Part shown: in pieces, positions 7,217-15,242 of the stretch
Numbering within the stretch: position 1 is the first letter of the stretch
How the letters are laid out: each line of letters starts with the position of its first letter
Source: Nitrospinae bacterium bin107
GTDB taxonomy: Bacteria > UBA8248
Direction: 5' to 3'
Length of the DNA stretch: 64,000 bases
Assembly: GCA_002238965.1 (NCBI GenBank)
Contig: MPNJ01000019.1
Span: 1 to 64,000, forward strand
Notes under the pieces: generated by a model
Databases searched by the model: none
What the model saw: the letters and a program-made list of their open reading frames with translations, nothing else
What the model was told of the DNA's origin: nothing
Position numbers and translations under genes: made by a program

Positions 7217-7507
7217 ATGATTATTCGCTCCGTTCGTCACCGGGGACTGCGTCGACTGCTTGAAAATGATTCTTCCCGATTCCTGAGTCAAGACCTTGTG
7301 GAAAGGGTGAGGAATATCATGACGGCGTTGCTTCTTTCCGAAAGCATGAGCGCTTTCATCGCAGAAGCTCCTCCCGGCTGGCGTATCCACCGGCTTGCGG
7401 GGGAGCGGCGGGGCACGTGGAGTATTGCGGTGTCCGGCAACTGGCGGATCACTTTCGGAGAAGAAGACGGCTATATAGAAAACCTGAATCTGGAGGATTA
7501 TCACTGA
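7217..7507 (+). CDS. higB: HigB/RelE-type toxin (plasmid maintenance system killer family)
   Basis: 96 aa, RelE-superfamily size. The pattern MIIRSVRHRGLRRLLEND, then PPGWRIHRLAGERRGTWSIA and NWRITF, is the HigB signature: a basic beta-sheet protein that cleaves mRNA on the ribosome. The usual C-terminal NLEDYH motif is present. The start at 7217 restores the standard N-terminus. It overlaps the antitoxin gene by one base (TGATG). The toxin-first order is typical of higBA. Confidence 0.88.
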   Translation: MIIRSVRHRGLRRLLENDSSRFLSQDLVERVRNIMTALLLSESMSAFIAEAPPGWRIHRLAGERRGTWSIAVSGNWRITFGEEDGYIENLNLEDYH

Positions 7508-7812
7508 TGGCGAGAGACGGTATTGAGGTGCGCATGACCCCGTCGCATCCTGGAAACTTCATCCGCACGGAGGTGCTCGAAACGCTCGGATTGAGTGTGA
7601 CCAGGAGCGCCGGGATTCTCGGCGTTCGCAGGGCGACGCTATCGGCCCTTCTGAACGGCAGCTCGTCGCTCTCGCCGGAGATGGCGCTTCGTATCGAGCA
7701 GGCTTTCGGCGTGAGCATGGACATGTTGTTGCGGATGCAGGCCTGGCACGACGCCTCGCGCATGCGAGAAAGGGCGGGAGAGATAAACGTAGAGCGTTAT
7801 TACCCCGCATAA
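7507..7812 (+). CDS. higA: HigA-type antitoxin (XRE helix-turn-helix)
   Basis: 101 aa. It opens with PSHPGNFIRTEVLETLGLSV, the HigA hallmark, followed by a helix-turn-helix (RSAGILGVRRATLSALLNGS) and SPEMALRIEQAFGVSMDMLL. It binds and neutralises HigB and represses the operon promoter. The C-terminal YYPA end is typical. Start chosen at 7507, where TGATG couples it to the toxin gene. Confidence 0.9.
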   Translation: MARDGIEVRMTPSHPGNFIRTEVLETLGLSVTRSAGILGVRRATLSALLNGSSSLSPEMALRIEQAFGVSMDMLLRMQAWHDASRMRERAGEINVERYYPA

Positions 7813-8015
7813 CCCCCGGAAACTGATCGAGTTCCTGTCATATCCGGTGTGCGGGCTGAACTGAAGTAAACGGCGCTTCATGTGCAGCGCCAGAAGGGTA
7901 GCGCTGAGGAGATATCGTACCAATTCCCATCCCACCTGATGTTCTGTCTAAACAACGGATGATATAGCTTCTACGCTACACTGGATTGCATCGAGGCGCG
8001 CAGAGGGGGCATGCG

Positions 8016-8430
8016 ATGCGAGAGGCAGCAAGCGTTGCGTTGTCTGTCGCGGACACTAGACGGCTAGAGAGGTGGGCGACGGAGCGAAACGTGCCCATGC
8101 GCCTCCGTGAACTCGCGCAGTCTTACCAGTCGCGCGATGTATGACGAACAAGGCGATCACGACATGGCTGGTGATCGACGCGAACAAGGAGATTCGCCGG
8201 CGCGCGCAGGTTACTGCGAATGGCGTGCCTACAATCGGAAAGGAACGGCCGCGCGCTAGGTGTTGTGGCGCGCACTCGGCATCAAGGCCGCCTGCCCCGG
8301 ACGTTCCAGTTGGCTGCTGGATGTGATGGGATAGTGTCTCGAGCCGCCGGACGACGCGGCAGTGTTCAGTCTCGATAGAACGAGTTTGATTCAGGCATTG
8401 GACCGGGGGGTGTTGAAGAAGCGTGTATGA
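8016..8430 (+). pseudogene. Decayed IS630-family transposase
   Basis: Three pieces in different frames read as one IS630 transposase. 8016-8144 gives the N-terminal helix-turn-helix (VADTRRLERWATERNVPMRL). 8141-8260 continues with NKAITTWLVIDANKEIRRRA and GVPTIGKERPRA. 8341-8410 matches the first catalytic block (PPDDAAVFSLDRTSLIQALD). Frameshifts, stops and missing segments show it is inactive. I could not find terminal repeats. It marks an older insertion than the IS1595 element. Confidence 0.65.
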
Positions 8431-8764
8431 AACCTGCCTCCGAACGGACTTGGTCGGCGGTGGTGACCCGTTGGCGATAAACCATCTGGTCGCGATGCTT
8501 TCCTGCGACCGGCTCATAAACGACGCTAATGAACGATTCCCAAAGAGAAGCCGCCCCCTGGCGTGGCCAATCCAGGTCTGAAACCAGTCTCACACTTACT
8601 GATGCCCGAGCCTTGGGAATCAACTGTTCAAGTAAGCCAGTGGTGAAAAATCCGTCGGGGATCGACTGTGCATCCTCTGCCTGAACCTGTACCCGTTCAT
8701 CCAGAGGAAAAGCCGGGGCCGAACGTTCCAGAATCCCGATATATCCGCCGGATCGCCTGGTGGG
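8366..8764 (-). pseudogene. Open but start-less reading frame, possible gene fragment
   Basis: From 8764 to 8366 the minus strand stays open for about 132 codons. Protein-like segments include GGYIGILERSAPAFPLDERV, GFFTTGLLEQLIPKA and WPRQGAASLWESFISVVYEP. There is no convincing start, and a stop lies directly upstream (8765-8767). The end overlaps the IS630 remnant on the other strand, so only about 8430-8764 is likely to be real. I do not recognise the family. It may be a truncated gene beside the integrase. Confidence 0.3.
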
Positions 8765-8838
8765 TCACGGCAAGCGGGGTTGCATTATGGAAATCGATGG
8801 GCGGAATATGGCGCTCGTGGTTTTTGGGATGGGCGGCT

Positions 8839-10050
8839 TCAACGACGAGGTATATTCGGAGACGAGACCGGTCTCCACGTTTCCCCGAAGATGTCGGCCG
8901 CGATACTCGCGGCGATGCGCTCCGCTGCCTCCCGCACCGAATCGGGCGTCAGGTGCGCATAGCGCGCCGTTGTCTCGATCTGGGTATGGCCCAGGAGTTT
9001 TCCGATAACCGGAAGACTCTCACCCAGCGCCAGCGCCCTGGAGGCGAAGGAGTGACGCAGGTCGTGGATCCTGACGTCGTCGAGATTGGCGCGTGAGCGG
9101 ATAACGTTCCAGGCGGTGTCGATCTCGTGAATGCGCCCGCCCGTCTTCTTGCCGGAAAAGACCCACGGATTACCGGGCGCTCGCGGCAAACCGGCGAGAA
9201 GCTTCAATGCCGGTGGCGACAGGGACACGACCCGGGCTCCGGTCTTCGCGTCGGACAGCCGGAATTCGCTCTCGTTGAGCGCCACGTTCTCCCAGCGCAG
9301 CGTCAATATCTCGTTCTTCCGGCACCCGGTCAGCATCAGAAGACGGATGGCCGCCGCGGCGGGCGCCGACGCCAAGCCCAGGCTTACGGCCTCCTCGAGG
9401 ACGCGTCCCAGGCGGGTGAACTCATTGTCGGTCAGGAAACGTTCCCGCTTGCGCTCAGGGTACTTGATGATGGAGCGACACGGGTTGCACCCCTTGGGCG
9501 CCATGCCCCAGCCTTCGGCCAGCCTGTACATCAAAGAGAGGGTGCGGACCACCATGTTCGCGGTGAAAGGCGTCTTGTACAGGCGCTGGTGAAGTTCCGC
9601 GACTTGCGCGCGTTCGACGGCGGCCAGCGGCAGGCGGCCCAGGGCCGGCACGATGTGCTTGTATAACACCGATCGGACCATTTTCACCGAACCCGGCTTA
9701 TAGCGTATCGCCGCGTGTTCCTCCATGTAGCGCCGCACCAGATCGCCGACGCTCGGTCCGCCGGCCGGCTTGGCAGGCTCGGAAACAACCGCCTCGCCCG
9801 ACTTCATGCGTGTGATGATCGATGCCGCCCTCTTGCGGGCCTCCTCCGCATGGATCACCCCGTGCCGGCCCACCACCACACGTTTTACTCCCTTCGGGCC
9901 GCGGGCCTGCGCTACGTAGACCTTGCTCCCCGAGGGATAGACCCTGACCCCGAAACCGGGGAGCCCCCTGTCCCAGAACACCGTGTCCTTCGAGACCTTC
10001 ATTTTTCCGACCATACGGCTCGAGAGTGTCCTGTATCCTGGCTTCGCCAC
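8839..10050 (-). CDS. Tyrosine recombinase / island integrase (copy 1)
   Basis: 403 aa, P4-type integrase. Residues ~1-90 form the arm-binding DUF4102-like domain (FWDRGLPGFGVRVYPSGSK). A core-binding SAM-like domain follows (~105-190). The catalytic domain shows the first arginine in TGCRKNEILTLRW, then HDLRHSFASRA, and the tyrosine in GHTQIETTARYAHL. All catalytic residues are present. It lies 25 bp downstream of a paralogue in the same direction, so both are probably co-transcribed. It would catalyse integration and excision of a genomic island; the att site was not identified. Confidence 0.92.
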   Translation of the reverse strand: MAKPGYRTLSSRMVGKMKVSKDTVFWDRGLPGFGVRVYPSGSKVYVAQARGPKGVKRVVVGRHGVIHAEEARKRAASIITRMKSGEAVVSEPAKPAGGPSVGDLVRRYMEEHAAIRYKPGSVKMVRSVLYKHIVPALGRLPLAAVERAQVAELHQRLYKTPFTANMVVRTLSLMYRLAEGWGMAPKGCNPCRSIIKYPERKRERFLTDNEFTRLGRVLEEAVSLGLASAPAAAAIRLLMLTGCRKNEILTLRWENVALNESEFRLSDAKTGARVVSLSPPALKLLAGLPRAPGNPWVFSGKKTGGRIHEIDTAWNVIRSRANLDDVRIHDLRHSFASRALALGESLPVIGKLLGHTQIETTARYAHLTPDSVREAAERIAASIAADIFGETWRPVSSPNIPRR

Positions 10051-10075
10051 CTCCTGTACCTCTTCTTGTTTCTGC

Positions 10076-11257
10076 TTACGTTTCAGTGGTTTGTGTCTCG
10101 AGGTGAGCCCCGATGCTCTCGCCCACCCGGCTCGCCGCGATCTTCTCCGCCTCGCGCATCAGATGAGCGTAGCGCGACGTGGTCGATATGTTCGAGTGTC
10201 CGAGCAGCTTCCCGATCGTGGGCAGGCCCTCGCCCAGCGCGAGCGCCCTCGACGCGTAGGAGTGTCTCAGGTCGTGAAGCCTCACGTCTTGAAGTCCCGC
10301 CCGCGCCCGGATGCGCCGCCAGCACTGTTCGAGATTCGTCTTGCAGCCCCGGCCTCCCGGTCCCGTGATCACGCGTGAATTCCCCGGCGAGCGGGGGAGC
10401 CCCTCGAGCACTTCCCGGATGGGCGCCGTCAGATGCACCATGCGCGGTCCCGCCTTGGCGTCCCTGAGCCGCAACTCCCCCACCGTGCGGTCCACGTCGT
10501 CCCAGCGAAGATCCAGTATCTCGCTTTTCCGGCATCCGGTGAGCATCAACAGGCGAATCGCCGCAATCGTGGGCGCCCACTCCGAGCCGTCCGCCTCTGA
10601 GTCTCTCAACACACGGCCCAGGCGCCGGAATTCTTCGGGCGTCAGGAACCGCTCGCTAAAGCGCTTCCCGTAGCGGCGCACCGCGTGGCACGGGTTGGCG
10701 CCGGGCGGCGCTAGAGCCCATGCCTCGGCCAGCGTGAACATTCTCGATAGAACGTTGACCGCCGTATCGGCCGACCTGGGCGTGGATCGCAGGCTGTGGT
10801 GTAATGCCGTGACCTTGCTTGCTCCGACCTCGCTTAGCTCCATTGCGCCCAAGGCCGGCAGAACGTGTTTCTCGAGCGTGTGGCGATACCCTGTGGCGGT
10901 GCCCGGTTTGCAATGCGCCGCGACGTGGACGCGCATGAAGCGTTCGGCCAGATCGGACACGGTGAGTTCCGCCTCGACCGGCGCGGGCGCGGGGTCCTCC
11001 CCCCGCTTGATACGGTCAATTTCGATGGCCGCGCTCTTGCGCGCCTCCTCGGCCGATATCTCCCCGTGGCGGCCGATGGCCGTGCGCTTCGGCCCTTCAG
11101 GCCCCCTGGACTGGACCACGTAGACCTTGCGACCCGTCGGGTAGACCCGAACCCCGAAGCCGGCCAGGTCCCGGTCCCAGAATACGATGTCCTTGGAGTC
11201 AGCGCTCAGCGCGTCGACGCTGCGCTTGGTCAGCTTGATTTCACTTCTTCTGGGCAT
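10076..11257 (-). CDS. Tyrosine recombinase / island integrase (copy 2, upstream)
   Basis: 393 aa, clearly paralogous to the next gene throughout. It has the arm-binding domain (FWDRDLAGFGVRVYPTGRKV), the arginine in TGCRKSEILDLRWDDV, HDLRHSYASRALALG, and the catalytic tyrosine in GHSNISTTSRYAHL. All catalytic residues are intact. Tandem integrases of similar size usually mean either two stacked islands or a recombinase pair acting together. There is no tRNA beside it that would show the attachment site. Confidence 0.92.
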   Translation of the reverse strand: MPRRSEIKLTKRSVDALSADSKDIVFWDRDLAGFGVRVYPTGRKVYVVQSRGPEGPKRTAIGRHGEISAEEARKSAAIEIDRIKRGEDPAPAPVEAELTVSDLAERFMRVHVAAHCKPGTATGYRHTLEKHVLPALGAMELSEVGASKVTALHHSLRSTPRSADTAVNVLSRMFTLAEAWALAPPGANPCHAVRRYGKRFSERFLTPEEFRRLGRVLRDSEADGSEWAPTIAAIRLLMLTGCRKSEILDLRWDDVDRTVGELRLRDAKAGPRMVHLTAPIREVLEGLPRSPGNSRVITGPGGRGCKTNLEQCWRRIRARAGLQDVRLHDLRHSYASRALALGEGLPTIGKLLGHSNISTTSRYAHLMREAEKIAASRVGESIGAHLETQTTET

Positions 11258-11591
11258 GGCTCCTCACGGTCAAACCGTAATCAAAGCGGACGCGAGCGGC
11301 ATCAAACCGGTGCGTATTGAAGCATAAGCCTGACCGTGTTGCAAGAAGCGCAGGAAATGAGAAGAGGTGAATTAATCTAATGAAAACAGGTGTTTATCGT
11401 ATCTGAGCGCGTCGGGGGGGTCGGTTGGCGATGATTAGGGATGAGCGGATCTGCGTACCTTGGTAAACCTCCTTTCCTCATATTTTTGGGCCTTCAATCC
11501 TGGGTTCATGTTGTCTCGTCAACCGGAGAGCGCCTGCCTTGCGGCCCGCGTTCCGGATTTCCCGGGACACGTTTCAGGAGGGTTGGTGATT
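11258..11591. other. Gene-free region upstream of the integrases
   Basis: I see no coding frame with a credible start and no RNA gene here. The integrase promoter should lie here, reading leftwards, but no strong -35/-10 pair stands out. Confidence 0.4.
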
Positions 11592-11693
11592 CAGGTGGGT
11601 TCCCATTATCCCTTCGGCCATCAAGGGTGAAGGCCGCCTTTTTGCCGTCATCCGGTAGATGACCGCGCCTCGTGAACCGTGTCGCAAACTTAG
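11592..11693 (+). repeat. Structured repeat family 1, copy R1
   Basis: First of three diverged ~104-nt direct repeats. It starts CAGGTGGGTTCCC and ends CGTGAACCGTGTCGCAAAC. A central hairpin-forming segment (CGGCC with GGCCG) occupies the same place as in R2 and R3. It is the most diverged copy. Confidence 0.5.
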
Positions 11694-11874
11694 ATTCAAA
11701 AAAGGTGTATCAACGCAGTTACAGCTTCCTCCGATGAGCCTCCTTCATCTCGCGTATATAAACGGGCAGTTTTCATGCCGCTTGTGATCGAATCAAACAG
11801 CGCGGGGGGTGCGACGATAAGGATGCGTCGCAGTCCGGGCTGGTTGCGACACAATCCACGAGGTATAGGTACTT

Positions 11875-11978
11875 GAGGTGGGTTCCCGCCTATTCCGGCC
11901 CTCCGGAAGAGGGTCGTCTTGTATTCAGCGGGCAGCCCGAAGTCGACTGCACCTCATGGAACGTGTCGCAGACTTGAT
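11875..11978 (+). repeat. Structured repeat family 1, copy R2
   Basis: Starts AGGTGGGTTCCCGCCTATT and ends ATGGAACGTGTCGCAGACTT. The central stem CGGCCCTC pairs with GAGGGTCG, including one G-U pair. An inverted partial copy of the 3' end (complement of TGTGTCGCAACC) lies just upstream near 11842-11862. Confidence 0.6.
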
Positions 11979-12003
11979 ATTGCTACAGCCTTTTCCGTTT
12001 TGT

Positions 12004-12107
12004 CAAGGTGATTTCTCGCCTATTTCGACCTTCCGTCGGAAGGTCGCCTCGTGGACGGCGAGCAGCCGAAGCCTCTCCACCCCGCGGATTGTGTCGCACG
12101 CATCCAT
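12004..12107 (+). repeat. Structured repeat family 1, copy R3
   Basis: Starts AAGGTGATTTCTCGCCTATT and ends GGATTGTGTCGCACGCA. The central stem CGACCTTCC pairs perfectly with GGAAGGTCG around a 3-nt loop. Base changes relative to R2 keep the stem paired. Confidence 0.6.
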
Positions 12108-12187
12108 ATTGCGCGATAATTTTCATAATTGTCAAGGAATCTTTTCGGCGGAAAAAGGAGGAACTGGCCGGGTGAGGGGGGTGTGCA

Positions 12188-12411
12188 GCGGACAGGCCCC
12201 CGCGCCTGTCCCTACGGGATCGTCACGTCGCCGAGCGGGCGTGATTGGTCGTGTAGGTAGCGCTCCCTTCTTGGGAGCGCTACAGATATGCGGCCCATTG
12301 TCGGCAGGCGCAAAAGGCAGGGTCGCATATCTGTCGGACATATATGTCCGACCTACACACGTTTTGACATCCCGACCAAGTGGGAATTGGATCGTTCCGA
12401 TCCGTTAGGGC
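12188..12411 (+). repeat. Left arm of a 224-bp inverted repeat flanking one gene
   Basis: Matches the reverse complement of 13609-13832 base for base without gaps, with six mismatches in 224 (four clustered near the outer end, two near 12360-12376). It includes the ~106-bp multi-hairpin repeat (12252-12357), plus unique flanks on both sides. It is not simply a short palindromic repeat occurring twice. Confidence 0.9.
12252..12357 (-). repeat. Multi-hairpin repeat family 2, copy A
   Basis: Bounded by TGTAGGT and ACCTACA. It contains three nested stems: GTCGGACATATATGTCCGAC (a perfect 20-bp palindrome), GATATGCG with its complement, and TAGCGCTCCC paired with GGGAGCGCTA. It is oriented opposite to copies B to D and forms part of the 224-bp inverted repeat. 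Confidence 0.85.
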
Positions 12412-12503
12412 CTGTCCCTACGCACCCGGCATGATCGGCAACGCCCGGCGTGATAGGCTCGCAAAAACGCAAACCACCGAAAACACTCACCGGAGAGCCC
12501 CCC

Positions 12504-13532
12504 ATGAACGAGATGGATGAATTCGAATTTTTTCTGGAGAAACCCTGGTCGGACGGCCTGCCCGTGGTCACGCCCACCGAGGCGCGCATAGAGCGCATGC
12601 TGGCGGGAACGACCCGGTCGCCCGATGAGGTCGTGACCCCCGTCCCGCCGCTGGATGAGGTCGCCACCGTGCGCGACGTCGCTGCGCACGCGGTGATGGC
12701 CGGGTGCAAGCCGGAATACCTCCCCGTCGTGATCGCCGCGCTCGAGCTCATCGTGGAGGAGCCGCTCAACCTGGGCGGCGTGCAGGCGACGATGCACAGC
12801 GTGGCGCCGCTGCTTATCCTGAACGGCCCGTATGCGAAAAGAATCGGCGTCACGGGCGGGCAGGGATGCTTCGGCCCCGGCTTCCGGGCGAACGCCACCA
12901 TCGGCCGCGCGGTGCGCCTCCTGCTGCTGAACCTGGGCGGCGGGGTCGCGCGCGTCGCGTGCATGAGCATCTACAGCCAGCCGTCGCGGTTCACGTTCTG
13001 CGTGGCGGAGAACGAGGAGGAGAGCCCCTGGGAGTCGCTCGCCGTCTCGCGCGGCTACGCGCCCGAGCAGGACGTGATGACCGCCGTGATGGTGGAGAAC
13101 CCCCACATCGTCTTCAACGACGTGGACCGGGACCCCAAGCGACTGCTCGTCTCCCACATGGACAACATGGCGGCGATGGGTTCGTGGCCCATCTGGGTGC
13201 GCTCCGACACCGTGCTCGTGGTGTCGCCCGAACACGCGAGACTTTGCGCGCGGGCGGGGTTCTCGCGGGCGGACGTGCACGCTTTCGTCACGGAAAACGC
13301 GGGCCGCACGGTGGGCGAGCTCAAGCGCGGCGGCCCCTGGCGCGAAGACAAGCCGAACGGGCGGTGGGAATACCCGGTGGAGCGGGATAACGATGATTTC
13401 TTCATCCGCGTCGTGAACGAGCCCGAGGACCTGCACCTCATCGTCGCGGGCGGGAACGGGCCGCTCGGCGCCGTGATGCCCGGCTGGAACGGGGCCAGCC
13501 GCGCCGTGCACCGGGCGTATGAGGCGGTGTGA
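12504..13532 (+). CDS. Uncharacterised conserved protein, ~342-aa family (member 1)
   Basis: 342 aa, no signal peptide. Conserved blocks include WSDGLPVVTPT, AGCKPEYLPVV, LILNGPYAKRIG, GGQGCFGPGFRANATIGRA and ENEEESPWESL. A second member at 40236-41267 shares all of these, so these blocks probably build the active or binding site. A conserved Cys in the GCFGPG block stands out. I know of no established reaction for the family. GGAGAG precedes the ATG at 12504. The gene is bracketed by 224-bp inverted repeats, which suggests it moved or was rearranged as a unit. Confidence 0.8.
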   Translation: MNEMDEFEFFLEKPWSDGLPVVTPTEARIERMLAGTTRSPDEVVTPVPPLDEVATVRDVAAHAVMAGCKPEYLPVVIAALELIVEEPLNLGGVQATMHSVAPLLILNGPYAKRIGVTGGQGCFGPGFRANATIGRAVRLLLLNLGGGVARVACMSIYSQPSRFTFCVAENEEESPWESLAVSRGYAPEQDVMTAVMVENPHIVFNDVDRDPKRLLVSHMDNMAAMGSWPIWVRSDTVLVVSPEHARLCARAGFSRADVHAFVTENAGRTVGELKRGGPWREDKPNGRWEYPVERDNDDFFIRVVNEPEDLHLIVAGGNGPLGAVMPGWNGASRAVHRAYEAV

Positions 13533-13608
13533 GTTGAATCGCGAGCGGGGGGAGGGATTTTTACAGGATTCGCGCACCATCATTCCAATTCCAGGGGCCG
13601 TTGAAAAA

Positions 13609-13832
13609 GCCCTAACGGATCGGAACGATCCAATTCCCACTTGGTTGGGATGTCAATACGTGTGTAGGTCGGACATATATGTCCGACAGATATGCGACCC
13701 TGCCTTTTGCGCCTGCCGACAATGGGCCGCATATCTGTAGCGCTCCCAAGAAGGGAGCGCTACCTACACGACCAATCACGCCCGCTCGGCGACGTGACGA
13801 TCCCGTAGGGACAGGCCCCTGTGCCTGTCCGC
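13609..13832 (-). repeat. Right arm of the 224-bp inverted repeat
   Basis: Reverse complement of 12188-12411 with 218 of 224 positions identical and no gaps. The arms are separated by 1,197 bp holding a single gene. Outside the outer ends (before 12188 and after 13832) I see no direct duplication. Confidence 0.9.
13663..13768 (+). repeat. Multi-hairpin repeat family 2, copy B
   Basis: Plus-strand copy with perfect stems GTCGGACATATATGTCCGAC and TAGCGCTCCC/GGGAGCGCTA, bounded by TGTAGGT and ACCTACA. It lies within the right 224-bp arm. Confidence 0.85.
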
Positions 13833-13943
13833 CGATCTTGTAGGGACAGGTCGCGACCTGTGGGACAGCCCCGAGGAGTCGATTCCGACCGAAGAGGAAG
13901 GAACCGTGTCACTACCAATACGAAAGGCGGCATCTCCCACCCA

Positions 13944-14333
13944 TCACCCCTCCGACGCGTTCTTCTCAATCGCGCTCTTCGCCGCCGCGAGGGCGTGGTT
14001 CGTCTTGGGGAAGCCGATGTAGGGGCAGAGCGAGACGATGGCCTCGATGAGTTCTTCGGGCTTGAGCCCCTGGTTCAGCACCCCGCGCGAGTGGATCTCC
14101 ACCTCGCCGTATAAATCCTGCGCGGCGGCGGCGGCGACGATGAGCATCTCGCGCGTCTTGTTGTCGAGCAGGGGCTGGCTCCAGCAGGTGCCGAAGACGT
14201 ACTCCACGATGGCGCGCGTGTGCGTCGGCGTGAGTTCGTTCATCTCGGTGAACGTGCCCGCGAGGCCGTCCTCCCCGTAGATGCCGAGTTTTTTCCGGAT
14301 GTCCAGACCGCGCTCGTATCGTTCCTCGTTCAT
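13944..14333 (-). CDS. Carboxymuconolactone decarboxylase family protein
   Basis: 129 aa, all-helical AhpD/CMD fold. NKTREMLIVAAAAAQDLYGE and EIHSRGVLNQGLKPEELIEA match the core of gamma-carboxymuconolactone decarboxylase-like proteins. The AhpD-type CxxC pair is absent, so a peroxidase role is unlikely and decarboxylase or lactonase-type chemistry is more plausible. AAGGAG is 6 nt before the ATG at 14333, directly after a CCTTATATAAGG palindrome. Repeat copies B and C flank the gene. Confidence 0.85.
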   Translation of the reverse strand: MNEERYERGLDIRKKLGIYGEDGLAGTFTEMNELTPTHTRAIVEYVFGTCWSQPLLDNKTREMLIVAAAAAQDLYGEVEIHSRGVLNQGLKPEELIEAIVSLCPYIGFPKTNHALAAAKSAIEKNASEG

Positions 14334-14437
14334 GTGGTTCTCCTTATATAAGGCGGGTGATGAATTGTAGCGGACAGGCCCCTGTGCCTGTCCGAGGCCT
14401 CCGTGCCTGTCCGATTTTCGCGTTTGTCCGCCGATCT

Positions 14438-14525
14438 TGTAGGGGCCGCATATATGCGGCCCATCCGATTCGTGGCATGAGGGTCGCATATATGTAGCGC
14501 TCCCAAGAAGAGAGCGCTACCTACA
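14438..14525 (+). repeat. Multi-hairpin repeat family 2, copy C (shortened)
   Basis: A shorter copy starting TGTAGGGGCC and ending ACCTACA. It lacks the GTCGGAC palindrome but has its own GGCCGCATATATGCGGCC stem and keeps GGTCGCATATATG and TAGCGCTCCCAAGAAG. Confidence 0.75.
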
Positions 14526-14537
14526 AGAAAACAAACC

Positions 14538-14927
14538 CTACGCCCCGTCCCCCGGTATCGTTCCCGGCCGCGTCACGATGAAGCACACCACGCACGCGCA
14601 TATCGCCGCGAGCAGAACCTTCGCGTATACCGGCGCGCTCACGAGATATATCGAAGGCCCCGCCAGCACGGCGATGAGCGAGACGGAGGTCCACTTCGCC
14701 CGGGGCCGGATGACGCCGTGGCGCTGCCAGTTCGTGATGAGCGGCCCGTAGAGCCTGTGGTTCAGCAGCCAGGCGTGCAGCCTCTCCGAACTCTTGGAGA
14801 AGGCGAACGCCGCCACGAGGATGAACGGCGTCGTCGGCAGGACGGGCAGCAGCAGGCCGATGAAGCCCAGCCCCAGGCAGAGGCAGCCCAGCGTCAGGTA
14901 GAATGGCCTGGATAACTTTGCCCACAT
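14538..14927 (-). CDS. DUF454 (YbaN-type) inner-membrane protein
   Basis: 129 aa with three to four hydrophobic segments. The family signature is clear: GCLCLGLGFIGLLLPVLPTT followed by PFILVAAFAFSKSSERLHAW and NHRLYGPLI. It is inserted in the cytoplasmic membrane; the function of the family is unknown. The start at 14927 gives the standard N-terminus. Hairpin repeats C and D lie 12 bp after its end and 61 bp before its start. Confidence 0.88.
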   Translation of the reverse strand: MWAKLSRPFYLTLGCLCLGLGFIGLLLPVLPTTPFILVAAFAFSKSSERLHAWLLNHRLYGPLITNWQRHGVIRPRAKWTSVSLIAVLAGPSIYLVSAPVYAKVLLAAICACVVCFIVTRPGTIPGDGA

Positions 14928-14988
14928 GAACGCCCGCTCCCCTGGATGGGAATTGTTGAAAAACCTGGAGAGGAGAAATTTGTTTGTG

Positions 14989-15094
14989 TGTAGGTCAGAC
15001 ATATATGTCTGACATATATGCGACCCTGCCTTTTACGCCTGCCGACCATGGGCCGCATATATGTAGCGCTCCCAAGAAGGGAACGCTACCTACA
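14989..15094 (+). repeat. Multi-hairpin repeat family 2, copy D
   Basis: Same 106-bp length as A and B. The first palindrome reads GTCAGACATATATGTCTGAC: relative to copy B both sides have changed so that pairing is kept. The last stem carries one mismatch (TAGCGCTCCC with GGGAACGCTA). Confidence 0.85.
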
Positions 15095-15242
15095 AAAACC
15101 ACCTCACTCCCCGGTGCGTGTCCCGCCGATTCTCCCCCGAAGCGGCCTTGCCCGCAACGCCTGGCCGCACTCGGCATCGGGCGTGCGGTGTACTAGAATG
15201 CGCGGACGCCACCTCTTTATATACCTCTTGTATGGAGCCGCC

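Noticed and set aside
12405-13640. 411-codon minus-strand frame opposite the 342-aa gene
   Set aside because: Arg/His/Ala-rich antisense artefact; the plus-strand gene has a paralogue elsewhere in the window and is clearly the real one.
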